Origin: Dillenia suffruticosa
Lineage: Eukaryota; Streptophyta; Magnoliopsida; Dilleniales; Dilleniaceae
Direction of reading: 5' to 3'
Length of the DNA: 64,000 nt
Assembly: GCA_033439265.1 (NCBI GenBank)
Contig: JAVTVX010000002.1
Coordinates: 11,320,174 to 11,384,173, forward strand
How positions within the stretch are numbered: position 1 is the first letter of the stretch; each line of letters begins with the position of its first letter. Position numbers and translations under genes: made by a program. Below are positions 47,349 to 60,761 of this stretch, piece by piece. The notes below the pieces were generated by a model. The model was not told the origin of the DNA, did no database searches, and was given only the letters and a program-made list of their open reading frames with translations.

Positions 47349-50300
47349 TTTGTTTAAGGTTTGAATAAACAATTTTTTTTTTTTTTTTTTTTGGGTTTTA
47401 GTACTATAATTAACTCTTGGACAGCGAAGAAGGCCACCTAACATGTTTCTTTTCTTTTTTTTGTTTTATATATATTTTTAAATATTATATGTAGAAACAT
47501 GTCATAATAGAAACCAACCCCTCCCCCAAAAAAAGAAAAAGAGAAAATGTTTGTAGTGATTTCTTGTATGTTTGGAGTCCCTTAAAGGTTGAGGGTAACA
47601 ATATGTTATCTCAAGAAAAAGGGTATGTGACGTTGAAGATGCAAAAGGCACTGGTTTGTGACTACTATCCTGTACCATGTGGCACATTGAGCCCTCCACA
47701 TGTAATAAAATATCAGAGTGAGACAGATTTAATGATTTGTTTTAATTGCAATTAAAGAAGAAGTTTTTTCAGAAGACTACAGAATGTTATTGTTTGTTAA
47801 TGTGAAAACTCCAGATTTCTTGTAAAAGAATTATTGCTTAATATCTTCGACCAATGCTAAGCAGGGTTCTTATTTAGATGCAAAAGGTTTTTGAATAAAT
47901 ATAAATGATAGATCTAAATAGTAATAAGTTGCCCAAAATATTATATGGACGATTAGTGTATGTGACAGATTTACGTCAAAAAATAAATAAATAAATTTGA
48001 ATTTTAATAATAATTTTAGTTTATTTAATAATTGTACGGACAGATCGTGTAATTTAGATTTGCAACCTTCTATTAACAATCAACCCCACCATACTAATCA
48101 ACAAATCATTTCCTTGGTTTTTAGGGCTTGTTATTAAGTCTCTAATTTAATGGGGATGGCAGCTTGACACCAATTAACATGTGCACCATACCTACTGCAT
48201 GATGGGTCGGGCACCAAATTTCCAGAGGCTCCATTCTCTCTCTTTTCCCCTTAAACAATGTGTCACCGATGCTAAATATCACCAAATCTCACCAAAAGTT
48301 TTGCTGATCTCTTTTGGTGAACAGTCCGACATCAACTTCTGAACTAGTGGATTTCTCCTCCATAATTTCTTTTCTTGTTCCTTCACAACTGACCGTCGGT
48401 GAAACGTCAAATATTCTGACACCACGAATATCACTAAATCGGATTAGGAAACATTTGGAAGCCCATGGGAATGAGACGAGACCCATATCCAAATTTCGAT
48501 GGTCTAAGAAATTAGTAGAGCATATGGGCCTAAGACAAGGAAGCCCACAACCAAAATTTGATGGGCTAAGAAATTTGTAACGCATGTGGGCCGGCATCCG
48601 AAGTTATACTCCCATTAATCCTATTAGGGACTTGTAGTTGCCCATTTAAGGGGATTATTCTCTCAACGTAGTTTGTTCCATACTCAAATCACAAGTCGAA
48701 ATCGTGACATTTGTTAAGAAATTTAACATCACATTTTATTAGTCCAACCGACCGTTGATCTTAATACACAAATATTTGAATAAATTGAAAAGTCGTAACA
48801 CCATGTTAGTGAATTAAATCATTTAATTAAAATTTACACTTAAATATTAAAAATTAAAAAAAAAATTATTTAAACAAAACTCTTCTATAAAAAATTTAAT
48901 AATAATTACTCGTAATATAATTATAAATATCAAAGAATATGGTATAAAAAAAATAGAAAATTCAAATGACATAGATTGAGTTGAGAAATTGAGTGGCAAG
49001 AGTGTCACCAAATTTTCCTTCCATTGATAGATTGACAGGTGGAACACTGGGGGTGTGATTTTGAATGGGACAATCATTGAAATTGTGGAGGTGAAGCAAT
49101 GTCCAGATTTGCTTGGCAGTGGCCTGTCATTAAGATGGTGACCTTTGGATAAAAAAGGATCCTTATCTTTAACCTTTTTTCCTTAATAGAGGGTGTTCTA
49201 GTTTTCTAACAGGGTTCCACCAAATATCGACGAGAAATCTTGGTCTGACTCGTCAAAATAGACTAAAAGCTAATTTTGTTGTTGGTACCCACGGGCCCTC
49301 TCATGGTACCCGGATAATGCCACGAGTCTAGAATACCGTGATATTATCATGTCAAAACTTGAACTCGAGCGTTAATTTAAGTCAGAACTCAATTATATTG
49401 AGTTTGAAGACTCAATGAATTATTTGACATTCATTAATTTTTTTAAATAATTTTTATATATAATTATATTTTAAAAAAATAAATTTTATATATAAAATTA
49501 CTTTTTAAAATATATTATCTATACTATCCGATGATATTACTTGACAATATTATCCGATGATACTCCAAGTTCAAAGTCACACTTGAAAAATAAAAATTTG
49601 ACGCGTTCAAACTCACTTAAAATACACCCGAGCTGAGTTCGTATATTGTAATATCTTACCTCGACACGACGGTCATAACAGGTTTAGTCCAATGGCTAGA
49701 GTTTAGGATAACCTTAAAAGGAACTCTCGAAAGAAAGTCTTAGTGCCATAAATGGAGCTCGTCCCCCCAAACCCAACCCCTTTACCTTTTCTGGGCTGCG
49801 GAAAGCCAAAAATGAAATTCAAATAGATTTTGCTTCTTTTAATATGTCCAAACAATGCTAATTAAATTTTATGATAAATTATCACCAAAATATAAAAAAG
49901 ATGGGACTGAATCTTCATAATGGGATTAGATCCGATACCCAATGGCCAAGATGTCTTACCAAACCCTAAAAACCTACTTATTTCCTTTTCCTCTTTTTTT
50001 TTTTTTTCTTTTTGATATAAAAGTGGATTACTTCATGGTTCAACATCCAACATCTTCGAATATCTTCTTCCTTATAAAGCCTGTTGATCCTTCGACAGGA
50101 GTAAGAGATCATTTGTCTCATCTACTTTTTTTTTTTTTTTTTTTAAATAAGATAATACTATTTGAATTATAGTTTATTAATAAAATAATAATACTTGTAA
50201 ATCACTGATATGTATATTAAGATTTATTCAAAAAAATTAAGATCGGTTTAGATTATATAATCTTTTAAAAAATATTAGTATAATGATATTTTAAAATTTT

Positions 50301-50859
50301 TATAAAAATCGACTCTTACTTATAATAATATTATATTTTTTATAATTTTTTTATTTTAATTAAAAATATTATAATTAAAGTAAAAAACAAAAGAGGTTGA
50401 CTTCAAAAAGAGGCTAGAGATGATAAGAGGTGGGCATGACAGTTTGATTTCTTTAATCCAGTTGTAATGGATATCGACCCGACCTGACCCGAGGAATAAA
50501 TTTTAATTCAGTTCTAAAATTCAACAAATTAGCTAGTTCATCCTCTCTTTTTTCCTTTTTCCCTTAAATTCCATGCAACACTTAAACTATTATTCTTAAA
50601 AATCCCACGTGTTAGAGACGAGGATCAAAAGGCCAAATGTAAAGCATCAACATATTTTAGGCATTTTGTTATTAAATTTGAATAGCATTTTGTTAATTTT
50701 TAAAAAGTTTTTTAACAATTTTTTTTAAAAGGCATCGAAAAATACCTTTTAAATCCCAAAAAAAATTAATAAAATATTTTAATATAAATTATTATTTAAT
50801 ATTCGATTTATTTTAGTTCTTGATGAGTTTAATTCTTCTTATCTTATTATTATAGAAAG
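47349..50859. other. Intergenic, AT-rich
   Basis: No gene is supported over 3.5 kb. A T-run lies at 47372-47391 and a direct repeat pair at 48478-48600. The short ORFs at 47502-47755 and 48289-48597 are not protein-like. T-runs occur near 49994 and 50127. Confidence 0.5.
48478..48600. repeat. Two imperfect ~60-bp tandem units
   Basis: The unit is CCCATATCCAAATTTCGATGG-like, followed by TCTAAGAAATTAGTAGAGCATATGGGCC. It repeats with substitutions in 48539-48600 (AAATTTGATGGGCTAAGAAATTTGTAACGCATGTGGGCC). Each unit ends in a TGGGCC word. Confidence 0.6.
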
Positions 50860-51520
50860 AAAACTAGGGGGGGAGGGGGGTGCGGGAGGACGTGCTTCGA
50901 TGGGAACGGTGTGCAACTATTTCCTTTTTTTTTGGGTTTCTTTTTCTTTTTCTTTTTACTTTTTTTCACTCATTTATTTTTGTTTCTTTTTTTACTTGTT
51001 TTTCAGCCTTCCCCTCCCCCCCTTTTTTTTTCTAACTTTTTCTGGGTTTCTTTTTCTTTTTTATTTTTACTTTTTTCACTCATTTATTTTTGTTTCATTT
51101 TTTACTTTTTTTTTCATCCTTCCCCCTTCACTTTTTTCTTTTATTTTTTTTTTGTTTCTTTTTTTTCACCGTTCATTCTTTTTTTTCACTCACTATTTTT
51201 TTTTTGGTCTCTTCTTTTTCTTTTTTACTTTTTTCTCCCACCCTTCACTCGTGGGGAGAGGGAAGTAGAAGGGAATACCACATCGAATGGGAACGGTTCT
51301 ATTGTTTTCTCTTTTTATTTTATTCCTTTTTTGGGGTTTCTTTTTCTTTTTTATTTTCCTTTTTTACTTCTTTTTTTCACCGTTCACCATTCTCTCATTT
51401 TTTTTACTTTTTTTTTCTGCTGCTGCTTTTTTTATTCTTTTTTTTTATTCCATTGTTATCGGATCGCTAATATTTCTTTTTTTACTTATTCTTTTCTTTT
51501 TTACTCTTTTTTTCCATCCT

Positions 51521-51558
<38 letters not shown>

Positions 51559-52990
51559 CTTAGTCTTAATCTTCTTAATTAATTAATTAATAATAATAAT
51601 ATTCTTACTATTGTAGAAAGCAAGTGGGGAAGGGGTGTGGGAGGGTATTCCACGTCGGATGGGAACAGTAGCACACTGTTCCCTCCATTTTTTTCTCTTT
51701 TTGTGGTGTTTCTTTATTTTCTTCTTCTAAGATCAGAAACATGTGAAGGAGGGGAGGGGGTGAGAGGGAGTAACACCTCTGATGGAAACAGTAGATAATT
51801 GTTCCCTCTTTTTTTTTTCTCTCTCTTTACTTTCTTTGAAATTTATTTCTATAATCTTAATCTTATATCAATCTTAATTTTATATCAATCTTAATTTTTC
51901 TTAACTATATATAAAGAAACAAATAGGGAGGGGGAGGGGGAGGGGTGGGAGGGATTATCATCTCGGAAACAGTTTCTACTATTCCTTTTTTTCTTTCTTT
52001 TTTTTCCTAGGTTTCTTCTCTTTTTTTTTTTCACCATCCATTGTTCTTTTTTTTCACCCTCTATCATTTTTTAATCATTTTCTTTTTGATTCCATTATTA
52101 TTGGTTTGCTACTATTTTTTTTTTACTTCTTTTTTTTTATTCTTTTTTTTTTACTTCTTTTTTCTCACTATTCACCCTCCATTTTTTTATACTTTTTTTT
52201 GGGTCTCTTTTTATTCTTCTTGTTTTTTTATTTAACTTCTATTTTTTTCCACCCTTCACCCTTCTTTTTTTTCATTATTTTTTTTTGGATTCCACGTTAC
52301 CGGTTTACTATTATTCCTTTTTTTGTTTTTTTCTTTTTCTTTTTTATTTCTTTTTTTTTTCTTCCTTCACATTTTCCTTATTAATGTATCTCTTCTTTTC
52401 TTTCTGCTTTTTTTCACTTCTTTTTTTTTGTGGGTTTGACTGTTTTCGCAACTCTCTTTGGAAGTCTCTCCTCTTGATGCCTTTTGGTGTAATTTGGTTT
52501 TTTTCATGTTATTTCCTTTTTTTGGTCTCTTTTTGATTGTCTAATTTACTAAAATATTATCCGATAAAAAAATTATGTACATGTATAGTTACGCACTATT
52601 AAAGATTTTTTTAAAAAATAAGTAGGGGGAGAGAGGTGGGAGGAATTGCACTCCTTTTTTTTTTTTGGTTTCTTCTTTCATTTTTTATTTATTTTTTTTC
52701 ATCTTTTACCCTTCAATTTTTTCTCTTTTTTTGTTTTTTTTTTAAACTTTTTTTTTCACCCTTCATCCTTCACTCTTTTTTTTTTTTTACTATTTTTGAG
52801 TTTCTTATTCTTTTTTTTTTTTTTTTTTTACTTTTTTTTATCATTCACCCTTCTTTTTTTTTATTTTTTATTTTGGGTTCCTTGTTAGTCGTTTCCTACT
52901 ATTCTCTTTTTTTGATTTATTCTTTTGATTTTTTACTTCTTTTTTTTTTGGCTTTTCACTTTTTTTCTTCGATAATTACAATGCATATAA
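50860..52990 (+). repeat. Polypyrimidine array with a recurring G-rich unit
   Basis: About 2.1 kb of nearly pure T/C on plus is interrupted at least six times by a diverged G-rich word, GGGGAGGGGGTGGGAGG-like. This is usually followed by a CACATCGGATGGGAACAGT-like word, at about 50866, 51251, 51620, 51748, 51930 and 52622. A (TA)n run lies at 51525-51555. The phenylalanine-rich ORFs here are translations of poly-T and not genes. Confidence 0.75.
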
Positions 52991-53581
52991 TAAAAAGAAA
53001 AAAAAAAAAACCTCGGCCAAGGTCACATCTTGTGCAGCCAACCCTCTTAGTAATATTACTAAAAAAATAAAAATTTAAAAGCTAAATGGTGCAAACAGCG
53101 GGGATGCGGCGACGGTAGAAAAGATTTCGTACTTTGGTGTCTCGTCTGTGGTCATTTCCTAGGCAGACGAAAGACGTCCACAAAAAATAAGGAAAAATAA
53201 AAAATAGTGGAAACAAAATTACATCGGAGTCTCCTCATAGGCGTTACACGTGTGAATATATGAGACCATATGAGACCATTTGCCTTCTCTAAACTTCATC
53301 TTGTCCCTCTTTACTTTACTCCCACGGACCCTCTCTCTTTCTCTCTCCTCAGCCACCAATATCAGCGTCTCCTTTGGAGACACGCTGGTTTTGGTTACCG
53401 GAGACGCAGACACAGACACTTTTGAGAAAATTAATTATTTTTCTTTTGTGGGTTTGTGTGTTTTTGTCTATGGTTCTGTGAGGAGGGAAGTAGGAGAGTG
53501 GGAAACCTAAGTGGGTGTTCGATTTTTTGATTTGGTATTCTTAAAATTTCTAGGGGTTTTTTTTTTCCTTTATTGATTTTA
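52991..53581 (+). other. Promoter and 5' leader of the ADNT1-like gene
   Basis: This lies between the polypyrimidine array and the start codon. A CT-rich stretch at 53330-53350 may belong to the leader. The small ORFs at 53219-53510 are not conserved-looking. No clear TATA box was identified. Confidence 0.4.
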
Positions 53582-53747
53582 ATGGCATCGGAAGATGTCG
53601 TGGCTAAGACAAGCGAGACTGCGGTGAACACAATCGTTAATTTGGCCGAGGAGGCGAAGATTGCTAGGGAAGGAGTGAAGGCTCCTAGTCATGCTCTTCT
53701 TAGTATTTGCAAATCTCTAGTAGCGGGTGGTGTGGCTGGTGGCGTGT

Positions 53748-53789
<42 letters not shown>

Positions 53790-56700
53790 ACCTTTCTCTC
53801 TCTCTGTTTGATTATTTGATTCATAAGTTAGGGCGATTATTTGATTTCTTTACTGGGAATATGGGATCTTATTTACGGTCTTGCTTTATTCTTTTTGATT
53901 GTGCTGATCCATATGTTTCGTTTCATTGATTCTCGGAAATTAATGTTTGGAAGAAATGAGTTTGTGGTTGATTCCGAAAGGTTTCGAATGAATACGTAGT
54001 ACACTGGTTGTAGTTCTTGTTATTGTTTTTTCTCCTTCTTGACTGTTGAATGCAATATGCTTGTGTGGTTTTGCATAATATTATCTTAAATGTGCCAAAT
54101 GATGATGTTTGGACTGATTTGTGTAAGAAAATGCGGACATTCATTTAAACATGACCGGATTGAGAGTGCCAATCTAAATTATGGCATGGACATGGACATG
54201 GCATGGAGAGAGTGAGAAGGCGGAGTTATAAAAATTTTACATTATTTAAAGTCAAAAAGTGTTATATTGCTATGTCTCTAAAAAGTGTGGTATTGCTATG
54301 TCTCTAAAACTTTCAGAGCAACAGAGGAGAACGATTGTATTTTTTGAAGCTTGGACATCCCACATTACCTGCGAAATGAGACTGAAATTCTTTATTCTTT
54401 ATTCTTTATTTGACCTTATAAACTGCTAAGCGTCATTTACGGTAGAGGTTGGACCCTGACTTACCATGGGTCAAGGTACCATAAAAAGCAATATACGTGC
54501 CCATGTAAAGCAAACCTCTTATTATTCATATTTATATTCATGTACGATCCTTATCATCACACTATATTAATTGTAAACACTAGTATCTCTTAAGCATCTG
54601 TGTGCCATACCCTGTTCATCTGTTATTGTGCGGTACTTGTGACCTTGGTTTACTCTGACTCAGAGCTTCGATGTAAATAAGTAATTTCAGTTTTGTTACC
54701 AAAATAACAACATTGAGGATTCTCATCGGTTGGGGGAATAAAAAAAACCTTTGGTTTATTCTCATTGCTTATTTTCCCCTTTTGGGGATGTTTGAAAACA
54801 ACTTGAAAATGGAACACATGGGAAATGACACCCTTTCTATCAATTCTTCTTTCCCGATCACACTGTGCTTGAGGAATGTATTGGCAAGAGACATCTTGTT
54901 TGAACTTTTTGCAGTGCTCTTTCATTTTACTCCGCATCTAGTGATTTGTTATCACCATACTTATATTTTAGCTGTTGGTTCCACTTCCAGGTCACGAACT
55001 GCTGTGGCTCCTCTTGAAAGACTCAAAATATTGCTTCAGGTATATTTTGCATTTTTTTGGGGGGTGTGGTTCACTTGATTGCTCAATCAAGGTTTGTACT
55101 CTATGCTTTATTTCCATCCCTATGAGCTACGCTGTAAACTTTTAGGGCACAGATTCCAACTAATGAAGAATGCTGATAATTCCTCTCCAATTTGGAAGTC
55201 CATCATGACTATCAACACTAGTACTTGACACGCCTCCACAACTTTACCATTCTGTAGCTGTTGACATGAACTAATACCATAACCTTTCTGTGATCTTCAT
55301 CAGTGTCAGAGATCTCAATAATCACAATCAGATTACTGCTATAGATCTATGTTTGCAACTACTCATGGATGTGGCCTCCACTACTGTTGTTTCTGGATTT
55401 GTCACTGCCACTACCTTCAAAAACTGCAGTTCTTCCAGTTTTCCCCATCATGCAGCGTTCTCCTTGTTGTCACATTCTAGTCCTACATTGTTACAAATAC
55501 AAGAGATCACTAGGTCATTATCTCAGTTCTTCTAAGAAACTAAAATCTTCATTTCCTCAGTTCTTTCCTTGTTTATTAGCTGTCTTCTTTGCCATCTGAG
55601 GTATCTTCTTCCTTCTCTGTTGTTTATCTTCCTTGCTTGCCTGGGTATTTCCTTTTTTTCCTTTTTTTTTCTTTTTTTTTTCTTTTTTTCTTAATCAGGA
55701 AAAAAAGACAAAAATAGAACAGTGCATTTAAGAGTTAGTAATTTCTGATACTGAACAATTTTCTTTGGTGTCTTGTCTAGCCCTTTTGCCAATGCAACTA
55801 AATTGAATTTTTGATGTGCATCTACTGAACAGTGTACTGGTTAATTTTTTTTTTTTTTTGGATTTAATCCTTGATTATATGCATTCCATTGAAAATTGCA
55901 GGTCCAAAATCCGCATAGTATTAAATACAATGGAACAATTCAAGGTTTGAAATATATATGGAAAACTGAGGGCTTGCGAGGAATGTTCAAGGGCAATGGC
56001 ACTAATTGTGCTCGAATTGTGCCTAATTCTGCTGTCAAGTTCTTTAGCTATGAGCAAGCATCAAAGTAAGCATCTTTTTTTCTTCCTTTTGCCTACATTA
56101 ACACTGGAACTTGCTATAGTTTTAAGGCCTGAAGCCGAAGTCACAGCAAAAGTGCTTGACTTTAATAAAGATACTTTGATGTAATGTTTTAAGAGGCTTT
56201 GTCATAAAAATTTGGGGATTTTTTTATATGATTTAATCACGCTGGTGCTTTTAAATAGATAGATATTGATCTGAGATACGTAGGAAGAAATGAGTGGTGA
56301 CGGAGACATGCATGACTTTATGTTCACAAACAATAAAACCACTATCTTTTAAGTTGTAATTTGCTAAATCAATGAGACATCAGATAGCAGTTGAATACAA
56401 GTGACTGCAGAAATGATGGTTATGAGGCACACCTAATAGATTGGTTGTTGGTTGACCTGATCATCTTCACTTTTCTTTTTCTTCTCCTATATTTTCTGGT
56501 TGAACTGATGTAGGAATTCTAAACTGGCCTGATTGATTCGACCATGCACACACACACACGCTCATGCCCATGTGTATTTTTCTTTTGAGATAGTTGGATT
56601 AAAATGAAGCACATACATCATTTCTTTTGGATATCAAATCTAATATGGCTTTTAAAGTTGTTTACTTAGGCACAATAACTTTTATATGATGATAAAATAG

Positions 56701-59574
56701 GCATTTGATATTCCGATAAAAAAAGTAAGCATTTGATATAATTCAAGAAAGCTTCGAGAGGAGATACTGAATAAAGCAAACTGATCCAATTACCACATTT
56801 TATGTTTTAACAGGGGTATTTTATGGCTTTACCGTCAACAACCTGGTAAAGGTATGGTCGTCCTAGCATACCATTGATATCGCTCTACACCAATGTAAAA
56901 ATTGGATGTTTAAATATGCTTCATTCCGCTACTGTAATTTATATTCTTCAGCTTATCTGATCCTGGACCTCTCAGTGGGTTGGTAAAGTCTACAATTGGC
57001 ATAGTTAGTTTATGCTTGCCTATCTTAGAAACAAATGGCATTCGTGTTAGATGAAGTGAAAATTTCCATAATTTTTTTTTGGGTTTTTTAGCCGACTGAT
57101 GCCAGTTTCGATATTAACCAAATATGAAAAGCACAATACCATATTTTCATCGAAGAAGTCCAGCTTTTTTCAGAGACACCACCCTGTTTTATGACAACAC
57201 TGATGAATTCATTTACTCATGATACAATTTCATACCTTTTCAGTTCAAGTTTATGTCTTGTTTGTTAAAGTAAAAGTGCACAGTTCTCGTGCGTGTGAGA
57301 GAGAGATGGTGGTGGTAATGGGAAAATGTTAAACCTGTTTCATTTTATTCTCTTTTTACAGAAGATGCAGAGCTTACTCCAGTTCTACGCCTTGGTGCTG
57401 GAGCATGTGCTGGAATCATTGCCATGTCAGCAACTTATCCAATGGACATGGTTCGAGGTCGGCTAACTGTCCAGGTAACAATTAGGCATATGGTCTTGGA
57501 CTTTAACTTTGTCCTTTTTACAGTGTGTGCCTTGTCCAAAGCACAAGTTTGTCCCTGCATTCATTGCATGGTTATAACTAGTGGTCTTACTTTTTTCTGT
57601 GTTCCTTGCAGACAGAGAAGTCACCCCGACAATACAGAGGAATTTTTCATGCTTTATCAACAGTCTTCCGTGAAGAGGGCCCTCGCGCACTGTACAAAGG
57701 CTGGCTTCCATCAGTCATTGGAGTTGTAAGTGGACTATCTGTGTTTAGAGAAAGTGTTATTTACCCTTAAAAATTGTGATTCCTAACCTACTATAATTAT
57801 AATACTAAATTTATATTTTATTACATTCCCTTAATATAAACTTTTGCCTTCGCTATGATTATTTATGTAATAACTCGCGAACACCAAATGAGTATAGGTA
57901 ACAAATTGCACAAGCAGGCGTAGGCTGATGGTTGTTGTGCTCAGTAGCTTTCTCTAATGTAGTAGATTCGAGTATTAGTGGTTATCTTGCTTATACCAAG
58001 AGTAACCTTTCATCCATCTCTTATTTATTTGCATGTCATCATGTAGCTGTGAGCAACACTGAAACAGCCATTCTTATGGTTATTCTATTTTTTTCTCTGA
58101 TTTGAAGGTTTTAGTTGCCTTTCTACTAACTTGGTCCTTCTGCCTTGTGGTGTTTGTACAATTGTTTGTGTTGGGACTTCCTTTGTATATCTCTGTTTGT
58201 CTCTATTGACACCGTTTATGATCATGATTGCTGATATTTAATCTTTCGTTCACTGATAACAGGAGGGAGGGAAAGGGTTGTCAGGGAGGTCTAGATGACT
58301 AATGAGTTCAGAGTAATTCGAAATTTACAAGAATGAAAAAGAGAATATTTTCAGTGTCACTGATTGTGTTTTGTTTTAAATGCTCTACCAGAAGAGTTAC
58401 TCACGAATATATTTAATGAAAATGAAAATCAGAATGAGCTGGAAACCCTTAAAAGGTTACCACTCTTTCTACACCTGCTGGATTTCTCTATTTCACTTCT
58501 GCGATGCATGCTGGAGCTGTTCTCTAGTCAATTTTATACTGTTTTGCCAATTTGAAGGGTGATAGAAAATCTTTAAAATGTTCAATTTTCATATTCAGCC
58601 TTTTGGGTTGACCAGGCCATTTATATGGTAGGGACTGAATGGAACAGATTTCGGGGACTGAATTTATTGTTACCCATGATTTCTACATACTATCATCAAG
58701 GACATTTGTTGAACCATTTTTTGGGGGTTAAAATTGTGAATCCAGATAGACAATTTGTATTAATGCTGTTTTCACTTTTATTCTATGGTGTTTGTAGGTA
58801 CCGTACGTGGGACTTAATTTTGCTGTCTATGAATCTCTTAAAGATTGGTTGATTAAAACTAAACCATTTGGACTTGTTAGTGAGGACAATGAATTAGGTG
58901 TCACTACTAGGCTTGCATGTGGGGCTGCTGCTGGTACTGTTGGTCAAACAATTGCTTACCCTCTTGATGTCATCCGTAGGAGAATGCAGATGGTAGGATG
59001 GAAAAATGCTGCTTCAGTTGTTACTGGTGATGGAAGGACCAAGGCACCACTTGAATACAATGGCATGGTTGATGCCTTTAGGAAAACAGTTCGATATGAG
59101 GGTTTTGGAGCACTGTACAAAGGTTTGGTCCCCAATTCAGTTAAGGTAAGTCTGCTTCACTCTGTTTTAAAATTCACATGTTGACACACTACTTATTTCG
59201 CATTAGCTAGACCAACCTCAGGTTTTGGAGCGATCTGAGAGGAGGATGTCTAATGTACTTGAAGATGGAGTTCTTTGTTTTCTGTAGATGTTATTATTCT
59301 AAATTTTGAATTTATTTAAAAGTTGGTACACATTGTCCTGTGCCTACTCCGATCCTACTAGTTTTTCTATCGGGTTATTATTCTATCTATTGATGCAAGT
59401 TTGTGTCTGTATCTACTAGTGAACCCTAGAAATGAGTGAAGTCATTCTTTGTCATGAAACTTTTCTAATGGAACATCTTATGCTTTTTAGGTGGTCCCAT
59501 CCATTGCAATTGCTTTTGTAACATACGAGATGGTGAAGGAAGTTCTTGGAGTTGAGATGAGGATATCCGACTAA
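53582..59574 (+). CDS. ADNT1: Mitochondrial adenine nucleotide transporter ADNT1-like, complete (357 aa, 8 exons)
   Basis: Exons: 53582-53745, 54991-55039, 55902-56065, 56814-56851, 57362-57474, 57612-57725, 58798-59145, 59491-59574. All junctions are GT..AG and phases join to 358 codons. The start is the ATG of MASEDVVAKTSE, which matches the family N terminus better than the Met three codons earlier. It is a mitochondrial carrier with three repeats, each with its signature: PLERLK in exon 2, PMDMVR in exon 5, PLDVIRRR in exon 7. Other conserved stretches are FKGNGTNCARIVPNSAVKF, YKGWLPSVIG and the C-terminal KEVLGVEMRISD. The Arabidopsis protein (about 352 aa) exchanges AMP and ADP for ATP across the inner mitochondrial membrane. 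No lesions were seen. Intron 1 (1245 bp) starts with a CT microsatellite, and intron 6 (1072 bp) holds only non-coding sequence. Confidence 0.93.
53753..53786. repeat. (CT)n microsatellite at the start of ADNT1 intron 1
   Basis: CT repeats begin about eight bases after the GTCAGT donor, extending the frame read through the intron and making a false longer ORF. Confidence 0.9.
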
Positions 59575-60761
59575 AGGAAAAGCATGAGCCCATTTGTCTT
59601 GCCATTTTTTCGAGAGAGGAGGCAAAAAGTATTTTAGGCGGTGCTAAATTGGAGTGTACGAGGAAATTGTGACCTTTTTATTTTTATTTTTATTATCTTT
59701 TCTCATTTTACAGTAGGTGCACCACAGCTTCTCCTCTATTTGATTTCTTAAGCCACTATACATTGTCTATTGGCATTTTGTTCGTGTTCGGTTAATAAGT
59801 GATTATCTTATCAAGTAATGATTTACCAGATACATCTTACTGGCTTTGTGAAAAATCTTAGCACTGGCCTGGTTTGATATGTGGGAATTGAGCTTGCCTT
59901 TTGCTCTACTTGTAGCTGAAACTTCTGTTTATGACCTAGTTTTCTATTGTATGAGATTGCTTCTGGATCAAATAACCAATAAATGATGTCCCAATTGATT
60001 CTTGGAATTTTGTACCATCTTCTAGTCTATGTATCCTTTACCATGGCTTCCTCTACCTTCAAAATCTAGTGATTCATTGACAGGACCGATCGAATCCTGG
60101 TATTATTGATATGATTTTTTATTTTTATTTTTTTTAAGCATGCAATATAGCACTACAAACTTCCTTTTTGACTGGATTTAGCTTTAGCACCCATGATCAA
60201 TTGTGATTTCAGCGCTTTGTAGGATCTCAGCCATGGAAAACAATGAGACGTGGGAGCTGCTGAGTTCATCCTGAGAAAAGCAACGTTAAAAGTACTTGGA
60301 CTTTTGGATGAAGTTAGAAATATATCGCAGAAGGTATAACATGCAGGAATAAATGGTAATCTTAAAGAATTTTTGCAATATTTTTTAAACTTATAATATA
60401 TTTCTCTGACTTCTAGCAATATGCGTTTAGATACTGCTAATGAATAATGTAATTCTATTATATTTTTTCCAAAATTTCGAGGGGTAAAACAATATAGGTT
60501 GAGCATTCCACCCTGGGTTATAAGAAAGATTTAAGAATATGTCTATTAAAATTTTAACAGTGCAGTGACAAATTACATGCACAATGTGAATGTATGCATG
60601 ATCGGAGCTAAGTTTTGAACTAGTCTCATGTAACTAGCTTTGATCAAACATGACCTAAAACTGTACTATGATGAATCTTAAACAACAAACCTACCTCAAC
60701 TTAAAAAATGAACCAGACTTTAATTTGGGAACACTCAAACAGACTGAAGTACAAAAATATT
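59575..60761. other. Convergent 3' ends of the ADNT1-like and CIP1-like genes
   Basis: The two genes end towards each other about 1.2 kb apart. AATAAA-type signals for the plus gene occur near 59980 (CCAATAAATG). No gene is supported between them; the minus ORF at 60153-60506 shows no family features. Confidence 0.5.

Noticed and set aside
50900-53070. Several long Phe/Leu-rich open frames on plus
   Set aside because: They are translations of poly-T/C sequence; all three frames look alike and no family motif or splice logic is present.
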